This document shows positions 1 through 10,005 of a DNA stretch of 41,298 nucleotides, piece after piece. The DNA is from Myxococcales bacterium. GTDB taxonomy: Bacteria; Myxococcota_A; Polyangia; Polyangiales; Polyangiaceae. Every line of letters begins with the position of its first letter. The first letter of the stretch is position 1. The DNA lies in assembly GCA_016212965.1 (NCBI GenBank), contig JACRDA010000123.1, positions 1 through 41,298 of the forward strand, written 5' to 3'. The position numbers and the translations under genes were made by a program. Under the pieces are notes generated by a model that made no database searches, was not told where the DNA came from, and saw only the letters and a list, made by a program, of their open reading frames with translations.

Positions 1-1450
1 CCGCGCCGGCCGCGAGCGCGAAGCGCGCGTCGCCGAGCGCGAGCAGCAGATCGACCGGCGTGGCGGCGCGCGCCCGCGGCGGTGCGGGCGCGGCAGCCGC
101 GCTCGACGCCGCGGAGGCGACGGGCGGGCGCTCGGGTCGGTCGTCCGGCTCGCGCGGTGCGAGCCGCACCCGCTCGACGTCGAGGGGCACGTTCGCGACG
201 CGCGTGCGCCGGTGCGCGAAGCCGAGCCCCCGGGGTGCGAGCCAGCCGTCGAGCAGCTTGCGATCGGCGAGCGCGAGGAGCGCCTCGAGACCGCGGCGCG
301 CGCGGTCGGCCGCGGCGAGATCGCCCGTGGCGAGCGCCGTGAGCCCCATCCCGGTGCAGCGCACGCCGATGGCAGCGTGATCGCCGCGCCCCGCGGCCAC
401 GAGCTCGAGCGCCTCCTGCAGGGCCACGCGGTCGCGTTCGCCTAGCGCCGAGCCGAGCCCGCCCGCGAGCTGCGCCGCGCTCCGCGCCGCCATCTGCGTG
501 CGCGCGAGTAGGGGCTCGCCCCACGCGGCGGCGAGCAGGCTGTCGGCCGGCATGGCGAGCAAGTCGGTCGCGACGGCATCGGGCCCGGCGTCGAAGACGC
601 TCCCCGCGAGCTCGGCTCCGACCCGCAGGCGACCCCCCGCGAGCCCGGCCGTGATGCGCACGGCCGTGAGCCCGTCGAGCAGGCCGCGCACGGCCGCGGT
701 CGCCGCCTCGAGGTCGACGAACCCCGCGACGGGCGTCGCCTCCAGCCGCGCGCGCAGCGCCCCGAGCGTGCGCTCCACGAGCTCCCGCGCGCCGGCACGG
801 AGAGCGATAGGCGCGAGCGTCGCGACGAGCGGCTCGGCCGGCGGCGCCGCGCGCGCGAGGGTGCGCGCGAGGTACGGGCCGTACGCGGCGAGCGCCGGCT
901 CGCTCGGCGCGAGCACGACGTGGTCGTCGACGACGCCGAGCGCGGGCACGAGATCGCCGAGCGGCGCACGCCGCGGGCGGAGCAGGGTCACGCTCGCCTC
1001 GACCACGGCCTCGTAGCTCGAGTCGCGCCCGAGGGTGAACTCCCGCACGAGCGCCTCGCCGCTCCTCACCCGCGCGGCGAGCGCGCCCGTGAGCGCGCCC
1101 TCCGACACGCCGAACGCTGCGACCATCGGTCGGGAGCCGTCGAGCCCCGCAGCCACCGCGAGCGGCAGCGCGAAGCTCGCCGCGGCGACGTTGCCGAGGC
1201 TCTTCGGCAAGGACGCCCCGCCCGTTCCGAGCGCGGTCCGGAGCTCGTCCCAGAGGGCCTGGGGCGCGCGCACCACGACCTCGCCGAGCAGGCCGTCGGG
1301 CGCGGGCGCGGGCGCCGGGGCCGTGGTCGTCGGCCGCGCGCTCGGCGCCGTGCGCTGCTCGCCTCCGCCGCCGCAGGCCGCCGCCGCCCCGAGCGCGACC
1401 CCGAGCACGAGCGGGCGGAGCGCGGTGCGCGCTCTCGAACGCAGAGACAT
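1..1450 (-). CDS. putative lipoprotein, incomplete (C-terminus beyond window)
   Basis: The reading frame is open on the minus strand from an ATG at 1450 to the window edge, about 483 codons, with no stop seen. The first 25 residues form a lipoprotein signal: basic start (MSLRSRARTALRP), a hydrophobic stretch, then a lipobox ending AAAC at about Cys25, followed by a Gly run and an Ala/Pro/Thr-rich linker. This predicts export and lipid anchoring. The rest is Ala/Leu/Arg-rich with no catalytic motif I recognise. It diverges from the TPR lipoprotein gene starting at 1543, leaving 92 bases for both promoters. The frame is supported by a credible signal peptide and by continuous openness. I cannot name a family. 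The true end and the function are unknown. Confidence 0.6.
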   Translation of the reverse strand, partial: MSLRSRARTALRPLVLGVALGAAAACGGGGEQRTAPSARPTTTAPAPAPAPDGLLGEVVVRAPQALWDELRTALGTGGASLPKSLGNVAAASFALPLAVAAGLDGSRPMVAAFGVSEGALTGALAARVRSGEALVREFTLGRDSSYEAVVEASVTLLRPRRAPLGDLVPALGVVDDHVVLAPSEPALAAYGPYLARTLARAAPPAEPLVATLAPIALRAGARELVERTLGALRARLEATPVAGFVDLEAATAAVRGLLDGLTAVRITAGLAGGRLRVGAELAGSVFDAGPDAVATDLLAMPADSLLAAAWGEPLLARTQMAARSAAQLAGGLGSALGERDRVALQEALELVAAGRGDHAAIGVRCTGMGLTALATGDLAAADRARRGLEALLALADRKLLDGWLAPRGLGFAHRRTRVANVPLDVERVRLAPREPDDRPERPPVASAASSAAAAPAPPRARAATPVDLLLALGDARFALAAGA

Positions 1451-1542
1451 CGGTGCCGAGCGTAGCAGCGACGCGCGTCCGAGGCGCGCCGCCATTCGGA
1501 GCCCCTTGCTCCTCGCGCCTCGTCCCTGTACCCCAAGCGCCC

Positions 1543-2349
1543 ATGGGGTGGAGCCCGAGAGTCACCGCCGCGCCGGGAGCGCTCGTGCTCGCGCTCGCGC
1601 TCGCCGGCTGCGTCTCGGAGCCCACCGAGCGGCGCGTACGCGCGAACGCCTACCTGCGCGCCGGCGACGCGGCGGCCGCGCTCGCGGAGTGCGAGCTCGG
1701 TCTCGGCGCGAGCCCGCGCGAGCCGGGCCTGCTCGTCTTGCGCGGCGACGCGCTCGTCGAGCTCGAGCGCCCGGACGAGGCGCGCGCGACCTACGAGAAC
1801 GCCCTCCGCGCCGCGGTCGGCCGCGAGCCCGAGGCGCTGTACCGGGCCCAGCACGGCCTCGCGATCCTCGCCGCACGCCGCGCGGACTGGCCCGAGGCGC
1901 GGCAGCGCTTCGAGGCGCTCCTGCGCCAGCAACCCGACGACCCGACGGCGCGCGTGAACCTCGCGCGCGCGTGCCTCGCGCTCGGCGATCTCCCGTGCGC
2001 CGTCGCCGAGGCCGAGCGCGCCGGCCACGGCCGCGGCGACGCCGAGGACGTGCTCTTCACCCTCGGGCGCATCTACACGGTCGCGGGCGACCTCGACGCG
2101 GCGGAGCGCACCTTCGAGCACATCTGCGCGGTCGTGCCCGGCGCGGCGAGCTGCCCCTACGGCGTCGCGCTCGTCGCCGCGCAGCGCGGTGACAAGGCCC
2201 GCGCGCTCGACAGGCTCGCCGAGGCCGTCCGGCGCAAGCTCCCGCACCCCGAGCAGCTCGCGCGGGACAGCCTGCTCGCCCCGCTCGCGGCCGAGCCCGA
2301 GTTCCAGGCGCTCGTCGCGTCGGCGGCGACCCGTGCGGCTCCGCCCTGA
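1543..2349 (+). CDS. TPR-repeat lipoprotein
   Basis: 268 residues. The frame is open further upstream, but I chose the ATG at 1543 because it puts a classical lipoprotein signal at the very N-terminus: MGWSPRV, a hydrophobic LVLALALAG core and Cys23 in an LAGC lipobox. The mature part is a chain of helical TPR-like repeats (AYLRAGDAAAALAECELGL; GDALVELERPDEARATYENA; ARADWPEARQRFEALL; GRIYTVAGDLDAAERTFEHI), the usual signature of a protein-protein scaffold. It probably sits in the inner or outer membrane facing the periplasm. No enzyme motif is visible. It precedes the radical SAM gene by 57 bases on the same strand, but no functional link can be shown. Family call is secure; specific role unknown. 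Confidence 0.75.
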   Translation: MGWSPRVTAAPGALVLALALAGCVSEPTERRVRANAYLRAGDAAAALAECELGLGASPREPGLLVLRGDALVELERPDEARATYENALRAAVGREPEALYRAQHGLAILAARRADWPEARQRFEALLRQQPDDPTARVNLARACLALGDLPCAVAEAERAGHGRGDAEDVLFTLGRIYTVAGDLDAAERTFEHICAVVPGAASCPYGVALVAAQRGDKARALDRLAEAVRRKLPHPEQLARDSLLAPLAAEPEFQALVASAATRAAPP

Positions 2350-2406
2350 CACAACCGTGATGAAGCGCTGACCACGACTTGACGGACCGGGGACCAGGAT
2401 GAAGGG

Positions 2407-4125
2407 GTGAAGATCCTCCTCGTCCACGCCAGGTTCCCGATGACTTACTGGGGCTTCCAGCACGCGATGCCCATCGCGGGCGCCGAGGCGAGCCTCGCGC
2501 CGCTCGGGCTCGTGACCGTGGCCGCCCTGCTCCCGAAGAGCTTCGAGCTCCGCCTCGTCGACCTCAACGTCGAGCCGCTGACGGACGAGGCGTTGCGGGC
2601 CGCGGACGCCGTACTCGTCGGGGGCATGCTGGTCCAGGCCCCGTCGATGCTCGAGGTCGTCGCACGGGCCCGCGCGCTCGGCCGACCGACGGTCGTCGGG
2701 GGTCCCGCCGTCGGCGCGACCCCGGAGCGCTTCCACGGGGCCGACGTCGTGTTCGTGGGCGAGGCCGAGGGCCGCGCCGAGGAGCTCCTGCAGGCGATCG
2801 AGCGCGTGCGCGCGCGTCCGCCGGGCGCCGAAGCCGGCCCCCTCGTGCTCGAGCCCACGGGCGCGCGACCCGCCATCACGAGCTCGCCGGTGCCGCGCTT
2901 CGACCTCTTGCGTCGCGACAAGTACGTGTCCGTATGCGTGCAGTTCTCGCGCGGCTGCCCGTACGCCTGCGAGTTCTGCGACGTCACGACCCAGTTCGGC
3001 CGAACGCCGCGCGTGAAGACGCCCGCGCAGATCGTGGCCGAGCTCGAGGCCCTCCACGCGCTCGGCTACCGCGGCTCGATCTTCCTCGTCGACGACAACT
3101 TCATCGGCAACAAGCGCGCCGTGCGCGCGCTCTTGCCCGAGCTCCGCACCTTCCAGCGCCGGCACGGCCGGCCCTTCGACTTCTACACCGAGGCAACCGT
3201 CACCCTCGCCACCGACCCGGCCCTCGTCGCCGCCATGGTCGAGGCCGGCTTCGGCGCGGTCTTCCTCGGCATCGAGACCCCGTCCAAGGTGTCGCTCGCC
3301 GGGGCGAGCAAGAACCAGAACCTGCACCTCGACCTCTCGGCCGCCGTCGAGAGCCTCACGAAGGCCGGCCTCGAGGTGATGGGCGGCTTCATCGTCGGCT
3401 TCGACGGCGACGACCCGTCGATCTTCGAGGAGCAACGCGCCTTCATCGCGAGCCTCCCCATCCCGATGGCGATGGTGGGCGTGCTCGGCGCGCTCCCGGG
3501 CACGCCGCTCTGGCACCGGCTCCTCGGCGAGGGGCGCCTGCGCTCGAGCGCGGACGGCGACGCCTTCGCCCGGCCGAACTTCGAGCCCGCGATGGACGAG
3601 CGCACGCTGCTCGTCGGCTACGCCGAGCTCCTCGCCTCGCTCTACAGCCCCGAGGCCTACTACGCCCGCTGCCGGAGCTACCTCGCGCAGGCGGCCGGGG
3701 CCGCGATCCCGGGGCGCGGGATCACCCGGCGCGAGCTCCGCGCGGCCGTGCGCGCCTTCTGGCACCTCGGCGTGAAGAGCCCGCGGCGCGGCCACTTCTG
3801 GCGCCTCGTCGGCTCCGCGCTCCGCGTCGCGCCGAGCCGCGTCTCGCGCGCCGTCGTGCAGGCGATCCGCGGCGAGCACCTCATCCGCTACACCGAGGAG
3901 GAGGTCCTGCCGCGCATCGCGGCCTCGCTCGTCGAGCTCGACGAGGAGCGGCGTGTCGCCGCGGCCCAGCCCGCCGCGGGCGCCCGGCGCGTGCCCGTGC
4001 GTCCCGCGCTGCCGGCGAGCGCGGTGCGCGCGCCCGGCCTCGCGAAGAGCCTGCGCCCCGAGGTCCCCCTCGTGGCCCTGCGCGCGCGTCCCGCGAACGC
4101 GCAGGCCGTCCGGCCGAGCGCCTAG
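2407..4125 (+). CDS. B12-binding domain radical SAM protein
   Basis: 572 residues starting at GTG 2407, preceded by AGGATGAAGG-like purine-rich sequence. Residues 1-140 resemble a cobalamin-binding fold (opening MKILLVHARFPMTYWGF, then Gly-rich VVGGPAVG). The radical SAM core follows with Cys184, Cys188 and Cys191 in CPYACEFC, which ligate the [4Fe-4S] cluster that cleaves S-adenosylmethionine. The layout resembles the large family of B12-binding radical SAM proteins with a C-terminal DUF4070-type region, which includes the hopanoid methylases. That family is broad and I cannot assign a substrate. The C-terminal 60 residues are Ala/Pro/Arg-rich and probably disordered. Its TAG stop overlaps the stop of the convergent sigma-54 activator gene in the four bases CTAG. 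Enzyme class secure; reaction unknown. Confidence 0.8.
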   Translation: MKILLVHARFPMTYWGFQHAMPIAGAEASLAPLGLVTVAALLPKSFELRLVDLNVEPLTDEALRAADAVLVGGMLVQAPSMLEVVARARALGRPTVVGGPAVGATPERFHGADVVFVGEAEGRAEELLQAIERVRARPPGAEAGPLVLEPTGARPAITSSPVPRFDLLRRDKYVSVCVQFSRGCPYACEFCDVTTQFGRTPRVKTPAQIVAELEALHALGYRGSIFLVDDNFIGNKRAVRALLPELRTFQRRHGRPFDFYTEATVTLATDPALVAAMVEAGFGAVFLGIETPSKVSLAGASKNQNLHLDLSAAVESLTKAGLEVMGGFIVGFDGDDPSIFEEQRAFIASLPIPMAMVGVLGALPGTPLWHRLLGEGRLRSSADGDAFARPNFEPAMDERTLLVGYAELLASLYSPEAYYARCRSYLAQAAGAAIPGRGITRRELRAAVRAFWHLGVKSPRRGHFWRLVGSALRVAPSRVSRAVVQAIRGEHLIRYTEEEVLPRIAASLVELDEERRVAAAQPAAGARRVPVRPALPASAVRAPGLAKSLRPEVPLVALRARPANAQAVRPSA

Positions 4126-5633
4126 CCGCCCTTCGGCCCCTTGATGCCGTAGCGCGACATCAGCCGCTGCAGGTGGCGGCGGTCGACCCCCGCGTCGCGC
4201 GCGGCGTGAGAGACGTTGCCCTCGCAGCGCTCGAGCGCGGCCGACACGTAGGCGCGCTCGAAGCGCTCGACCCAGGCCTCCTTCGCCTCGTGGTAGGGCA
4301 GCGTCAGCAGGGCCTCGTCGGCGCTGGCGCGGTGCTCGCCCGTGGACGAGCGCACCGTGGGCTCGCCCGGGCCGACGCTCGTGCCGAGCACGTTCCAGCG
4401 CTCGACGAGGTTGCGGAGCTCGCGCACGTTGCCCGGGAAATCGTAGCGCTTGAGCATCGCGAGCGCGTTCGGATCGAGCGGGGCGAGCGGCGGCAGGCCC
4501 GAGGCGGCGCGCCTCCGCCCGAGCTCCTCCTGGATGTGCGCGACGAGCAGCGGCAGATCCTGCATGCGCGTGCGGAGCGGCGGGATCTTCACGACCACGA
4601 CCGCCAGCCGGTAGTAGAGATCCTGCCGGAACGTGCCGGCCTCCACCTCGCGCGCAAGCGAACGGTTGGTCGCGGCCACGACGCGCACGTCGACCGTGCG
4701 GCTCCGGTCGGAGCCCACGGGCTTGACCTCGTGGCGCTCGAGCACGCGCAGGGCCTTGGCCTGCATGTCGATGGGCAGCTCGCCCACCTCGTCGAGGAAG
4801 AGCGTCCCCCCGTCGGCCGCGACGAAGGCGCCCGGCCGGTCGCGGACGGCGCCGGTGAACGCGCCGGCGACGTGGCCCATGAGCTCGCTCTCGATGAGCT
4901 CGCGCGGGATGGCGCCGCAGTTCAGGGTGACGAAGGGCCCACTGCGGCCGCTCGCCTCGTGCAGGCCCTCGGCGGCGAGCTCCTTGCCCGTGCCGGTCTC
5001 GCCCTCGACGAGCACGGTGAGCTCGCTCTGCGCCACCTTCTCGAGCACGGCGAACATCTCGCGCATCGGCGGGCTCTCGCCGAGCATGCGGCCGAAGCGC
5101 GACGTGTGGCTGATCTCGTGCTCGACGTGCTCGGCGAGCGGCTCGAGACGCAGCACCGTGTCGCCGAGCCGCAGCGTGAGCGCGTCCGAGACGACCACCT
5201 GTCGCAGGCGCATCGTCCCGACGAAGGTGCCGTTCTTCGAGCCGCGGTCGGTGACGACGAAGCCCTCTTCCGACAGGCGCACCGCCAGGTGGTCGCGCGA
5301 CACCTTGGGGTCGGTGAGCACGACGTCCATGGCGGGGCTCGAGCCGACGCGCACCTCGTCCTGCGCGAACGAGTAGCTCTTCGTCTCGGCCTTGGGATCG
5401 GGCTGGGACACGAGCGTGACGCGGAGCTTGCGGATGCGCCGCACTTCACCGCTCGGCATGCTGAGCTCGGTCACGCGCCGGAGCGAGGGCGCGCCCGCGA
5501 CGGGCGGGTCGTGCGGGGACGAGCCGGCGGGCGGCGCCGGCAGGACGAGGACCTCGCCCGGCGGGCGCGGCACGATCGTCGGAGCCGCGTCCTTCTCGGT
5601 CGCGTCGGTGGGCGCTCTAGGCTTGATGCTCAT
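4122..5633 (-). CDS. FHA-domain sigma-54-dependent transcriptional activator
   Basis: 503 residues, ATG at 5633. An N-terminal Pro-rich segment (1-55) leads to an FHA domain at about 90-165 (RVGSSP, SRDHL, DRGSKNGTFVG), which binds phosphothreonine peptides. The AAA+ sigma-54 interaction domain follows: Walker A GETGTGKE at 211-218, GAFTGA at 257-262 (the loop that contacts sigma-54), GGTLFLDEVGELP (Walker B), and PGNVRELRNL. A Fis-type helix-turn-helix ends the protein (NVSHAARDAGVDRRHLQRL). All key motifs look intact, so it should remodel sigma-54 RNA polymerase at target promoters. It lies 31 bases downstream of a same-strand Ser/Thr kinase gene, so the likely input is threonine phosphorylation read by the FHA domain. 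Targets are unknown. Confidence 0.9.
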   Translation of the reverse strand: MSIKPRAPTDATEKDAAPTIVPRPPGEVLVLPAPPAGSSPHDPPVAGAPSLRRVTELSMPSGEVRRIRKLRVTLVSQPDPKAETKSYSFAQDEVRVGSSPAMDVVLTDPKVSRDHLAVRLSEEGFVVTDRGSKNGTFVGTMRLRQVVVSDALTLRLGDTVLRLEPLAEHVEHEISHTSRFGRMLGESPPMREMFAVLEKVAQSELTVLVEGETGTGKELAAEGLHEASGRSGPFVTLNCGAIPRELIESELMGHVAGAFTGAVRDRPGAFVAADGGTLFLDEVGELPIDMQAKALRVLERHEVKPVGSDRSRTVDVRVVAATNRSLAREVEAGTFRQDLYYRLAVVVVKIPPLRTRMQDLPLLVAHIQEELGRRRAASGLPPLAPLDPNALAMLKRYDFPGNVRELRNLVERWNVLGTSVGPGEPTVRSSTGEHRASADEALLTLPYHEAKEAWVERFERAYVSAALERCEGNVSHAARDAGVDRRHLQRLMSRYGIKGPKGG

Positions 5634-5664
5634 GCGGGGAGCGGGGGCACACCGAGCCGGCGCA

Positions 5665-7179
<1,515 letters not shown>

Positions 7180-7300
7180 GAGACGAGACTAGCACCAACC
7201 CTTCGGGAGCGGCCAGTCGGGCACCTCGGCCGGTACCGCACTCGGTCGGCGACGCCGCCGCGACCGGACTTCGCGTCGCGCCGGGCGCACGGTACACTCA

Positions 7301-7320
7301 CGCGCGGCGCGTGCCGCGCG
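7301..7320 (+). promoter_or_regulatory. 8-bp perfect hairpin in leader of the small membrane protein gene
   Basis: CGCGCGGC and GCCGCGCG pair perfectly around a GCGT loop. It lies 35 bases before the GTG at 7355 and just after TACACT (7292-7297), which could be a -10 element. It may be a leader-RNA structure. GC-rich inverted repeats arise often by chance at this base composition, so support is weak. Confidence 0.25.
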
Positions 7321-7354
7321 GGCCCTGCCGAGACGGCACGCGCGGCTGGAGCTC

Positions 7355-7618
7355 GTGTTCGTCTACTGGCCTCTTCTCGCCCTGCCGCCATTGCTCACGC
7401 TGGTCGCGCTCGTCGCGACGGTCGTGCTCGCCCCGGCCGTGCGCCGCGGGAAGTACGAGTGGACGCCGATTGCGCTCGGAACGGTGGCGCTCCTGGTCGG
7501 CTGCATGGTGGCGATCCCGGTCCCGCCGAAGGCGCTGCTCTACCCTCTCGTGAACGTCGGAGTAGCGCTTCTCACGCTCGTCGCTGCGATCTTGCTCGCC
7601 GTCGCCCGCCGGCGCTGA
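7355..7618 (+). CDS. small integral membrane protein, function unknown
   Basis: 87 residues from a GTG at 7355. Almost the whole protein is three hydrophobic helices: about residues 3-27 (WPLLALPPLLTLVALVATVV), 38-54 (PIALGTVALLVGCMVAI) and 60-83 (LLYPLVNVGVALLTLVAAIL), with short charged turns (RRGKYEW) and a basic ARRR end. That pattern is unlikely by chance, which supports a real gene. It stands alone: the kinase gene is divergent upstream and the HicB-like gene is convergent downstream. I do not recognise the family. The start is uncertain because the ribosome-binding site is weak (GGAG three bases upstream). Confidence 0.5.
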   Translation: MFVYWPLLALPPLLTLVALVATVVLAPAVRRGKYEWTPIALGTVALLVGCMVAIPVPPKALLYPLVNVGVALLTLVAAILLAVARRR

Positions 7619-7716
7619 AGGGCGGGTCTCCGGCAGGCGGGGCTCGGAGCGGGCTGGCGGCCCGCCCGCGTGCGCTCGAATGCGCGCCGCGCGTCCTCCC
7701 CGAGACGACGGGCAGC

Positions 7717-7926
7717 TCAGGCAACCGCCACCTCGACCTCGGCGGTGCGGACCGTGAGGGGTAGGCCCTGCTCGGCCCGCACTTCGAGGCAACCGACGAT
7801 GGCGTCGCGGATGTTCGCCAGCGCCTCTTGTTCGGTCTGGCCCTGGCTCACGCAGCCCGGGATCGCGGGACACTCTGCCACGATGACGCCGGTTTCATCG
7901 CGCTGCAGGGCCACGAGCAGTTTCAT
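7717..7926 (-). CDS. HicB-family antitoxin-like protein (no HicA partner seen)
   Basis: 69 residues from ATG 7926 to TGA 7717. The sequence follows the HicB antitoxin / UPF0150 fold: a short beta strand (MKLLVALQRDETG), then VIVAECPAIPGC, the turn SQGQT, and helix EQEALANIRDAIVGCLE. HicB proteins normally neutralise a HicA mRNA interferase encoded beside them. I translated the flanking 98 bases downstream and about 160 upstream on this strand and found no HicA-like frame. The C-terminal strand is short and there is no added DNA-binding domain. It may be a stand-alone HicB-like protein, whose roles are largely unknown, or a remnant of a lost toxin-antitoxin pair. Family call is good; antitoxin activity is uncertain. 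Confidence 0.75.
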   Translation of the reverse strand: MKLLVALQRDETGVIVAECPAIPGCVSQGQTEQEALANIRDAIVGCLEVRAEQGLPLTVRTAEVEVAVA

Positions 7927-8090
7927 GACCCTACGGTAGCATCGGTGCGGCTCCGAGCGAGCGGGCAGGCGCGCGCACCGGCGCCGATCTGCCGTCCCCA
8001 CGGCGCTCGAGATGTCCACGCGAAGGCGCCCTTCGAGCCCCGTGCTAGGGTCGAGCACGCCGCGCCTCGCGGGCGCCCGGTCCCTCGCCC

Positions 8091-9338
8091 ATGACGCCCC
8101 TCGAAGAGCCCGGAGATCCGGCCGCCGGCGCGCCGCCCGGCGCCGCGCCCGCCCCGAGCCCGGCCGAGCCGGAGGCCCCGGACGCGGGCAGCGCCCATGT
8201 CACGGTGCTCGAGCTCGGCGCGCGCCGCGTCCACGTCGTCGGGACAGCCCACGTGTCGCGCCACTCCGTCGCCGAGGTCGAGGCCATCATCGAGCGGCTG
8301 CGCCCCGACACGGTGTGCGTCGAGCTCTGTCCGCTGCGCTACGCGGCGCTGGCGAGCGAGGGGCGGACGCAGGCGCTCGATCTGCGCGCGCTCGTGCGGC
8401 GCGGTGACGCGCCCTTCGTGCTCGCGAGCCTGGTCTTGCAGGGCTACCAGCGCCGGCTCGGCAAGAAGCTCGGCGTCGTGCCCGGGGCGGAGCTGCTCGC
8501 CGCGGCGAAGAAGGCCCGCGAGGTCGGCGCGGAGCTCGTGCTCGCGGACCGCGACGTGCGCGCGACCCTGCGCCGCGTGTGGCACAACCTGCCGTTTCGG
8601 AGCCGCGTCATGGTGGGCCTCGGGCTCGTGGCCACGCTCGTCGACACGCAGGAGGTGAGCGAGGCCGACGTGGAGCAGCTGAAGAAGCGCGAGCACGTCA
8701 AGGACGTGATGGCCGAGCTCGCGCGCCTCGTGCCGGGCCTGAAGGCCCCGCTCATCGACGAGCGCGACCGCTACCTCATGAGCGCCATCGAGGACGCGCC
8801 CGGGGCACGCGTCGTCGCCGTCGTGGGCGCCGGCCACGTGGCGGGCATGATCCAGGCGCAGGGCCAGCGCGCCGATCGGGCCGCGCTCTCGGCCATCCCG
8901 TCGCGCCGGCTCGCGGCCGAGCTCCGCCGCTGGCTCCTGCCGGCCCTGTGCGCCGGTGCCGTCGCGCTCGCGCTCGCGCGCGGCGTGCCGGTCGTGAGCC
9001 TGCTCGTGCCGTGGCTCGTCGCGACGGCCGCGGCGGCGTTCGTCGTCACCGCCTACGCGCGGCCCAAACCGGGCTCGCTCCTCGCGGCCACGCTGCTCGC
9101 ACCCCTCGCGGCGCTCCTGCCCCCGATCGACCCGACCGTCGTCGTGGGGAGCGTCGAGGCCCGGCTCCGACCCTTCGGCGAGGCCGACCGCCAGCGCCTG
9201 GCCGACGACACCACGAGCTTCCGGGGGCTGCGAGGGAACCCCGTGTCCCGCGTCCTCTTGGTCGCAGTGCTCGCGCGGCTCGGGGCGCGGCTCGGGGCCT
9301 TCGTCGGGGCGATCTTGCTGTGGATCCGGGCCCTTTGA
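8091..9338 (+). CDS. TraB/PrgY family membrane protein
   Basis: 415 residues, ATG at 8091. After a Pro/Ala-rich head (about 1-35), the TraB core begins with VHVVGTAHVSRHSV and continues with RPDTVCVELCPLRY, GYQRRLGKKLG, LVLADRDVRATL and IDERDRYLMSAI, ending in VVAVVGAGHVAGM. These are the conserved GTAHVS, E-C, DRD, ERD and GAGH elements of the family, which has been compared with Tiki/EreA-type metalloproteases. The C-terminal 120 residues carry several hydrophobic segments (about 284-310, 320-345 and 397-415), so it is membrane-anchored. PrgY in Enterococcus limits pheromone activity, but bacterial chromosomal members are mostly uncharacterised. Family secure; role unknown. Confidence 0.85.
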   Translation: MTPLEEPGDPAAGAPPGAAPAPSPAEPEAPDAGSAHVTVLELGARRVHVVGTAHVSRHSVAEVEAIIERLRPDTVCVELCPLRYAALASEGRTQALDLRALVRRGDAPFVLASLVLQGYQRRLGKKLGVVPGAELLAAAKKAREVGAELVLADRDVRATLRRVWHNLPFRSRVMVGLGLVATLVDTQEVSEADVEQLKKREHVKDVMAELARLVPGLKAPLIDERDRYLMSAIEDAPGARVVAVVGAGHVAGMIQAQGQRADRAALSAIPSRRLAAELRRWLLPALCAGAVALALARGVPVVSLLVPWLVATAAAAFVVTAYARPKPGSLLAATLLAPLAALLPPIDPTVVVGSVEARLRPFGEADRQRLADDTTSFRGLRGNPVSRVLLVAVLARLGARLGAFVGAILLWIRAL

Positions 9339-9360
9339 GCGGCGGGGCGCGCCGCGCGCC

Positions 9361-9385
9361 CGGCGCCGTTAACGCCGGGGCGCCG
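9361..9385 (+). other. inverted repeat between the TraB-family and sigma-factor genes
   Basis: CGGCGCC (9361-9367) and GGCGCCG (9379-9385) pair around an 11-base loop containing GTTAAC. It lies 22 bases after the TraB-family stop and before the sigma factor. It has no T-tract, so it could end or attenuate upstream transcription, or be chance. Confidence 0.2.
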
Positions 9386-9438
9386 GGCGGCATGACCGGA
9401 TGCAGATGCCGCTCGCCCTCGCCCTTCCCTGCGCGATC

Positions 9439-10005
9439 ATGAGCGCGCCCTCCGAGCCGGCGCGGGCCGAGAGGGCCCTGCTCGAGGCGGCCCTCGCGGG
9501 CGACGGCGCCGCCTTCCGCCGACTCGTCGAGCCGCACCTCGCCATGCTGTTCCGCCTTGCGGCGCGCGTGAGCGACTTCCACGCCGACGACGCCGTGCAG
9601 GAGACCCTCACCCTCGCCTTCGAGCGGCTCGATCGCTACCGCGCGGGCACCTCGCTCCGCGCCTACCTTGCGGGCATCGCCGTCAAGCAGGCCCACACGC
9701 TCGCGCGCACCGAGCGCCGCCGGCTGGCGCGCGAGCTGGCCTCGGCCCGGCCCGAGGGCGCCGGCACGCCGGAGGAGCACCTCGCGGCGGCGACCCTCGC
9801 GCGGCGGGTGCGCGCCGCCCTCGCCGCGATGCCGAAGAAGCGCCGCGAGGCGGCGATGCTGCGCCTCGACGCGGGCCTTTCGCACCAGGAGATCGCGCGC
9901 GCCCTCGACACGACCGAGGGCTCGGCACGCGTGCTCGTGCACCTGGCCGTCAAGGAGCTGCGCGCGGCGCTCGCGGACCTCGTGACACCGGAGGATGGAC
10001 CATGA
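9439..10005 (+). CDS. ECF-type RNA polymerase sigma factor
   Basis: 188 residues from ATG 9439; an in-frame ATG at 9400 would add 13 hydrophobic residues that look like non-coding extension. Region 2 covers about 25-90 (RRLVEPHLAMLFRLA, DDAVQETLTLAFERLDRY). Region 4 covers about 120-180 and contains the helix-turn-helix (LSHQEIARALDTTEGSARVLVHLAVKEL) that reads the -35 element. No region 3 is present, as expected of the ECF class. The stop overlaps the next gene's start in ATGA (10002-10005), so it is translationally coupled to the anti-sigma-like protein, a standard ECF arrangement. Autoregulation is likely but I could not identify a promoter. Confidence 0.85.
   Translation: MSAPSEPARAERALLEAALAGDGAAFRRLVEPHLAMLFRLAARVSDFHADDAVQETLTLAFERLDRYRAGTSLRAYLAGIAVKQAHTLARTERRRLARELASARPEGAGTPEEHLAAATLARRVRAALAAMPKKRREAAMLRLDAGLSHQEIARALDTTEGSARVLVHLAVKELRAALADLVTPEDGP

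Noticed and set aside
1066..3879. A 937-codon minus-strand frame under the lipoprotein and radical SAM genes
   Set aside because: It overlaps the well-supported sense genes, has repetitive Arg/Ala/Glu composition and no recognisable domain.
4122..4125. CTAG shared by the stop codons of two convergent genes as a regulatory element
   Set aside because: This is simple compactness of convergent genes; no sign of a regulatory site.
9400..9438. Upstream ATG at 9400 as the start of the sigma factor
   Set aside because: The added 13 residues are hydrophobic and not seen in sigma factors; ATG 9439 begins the typical N-terminus.
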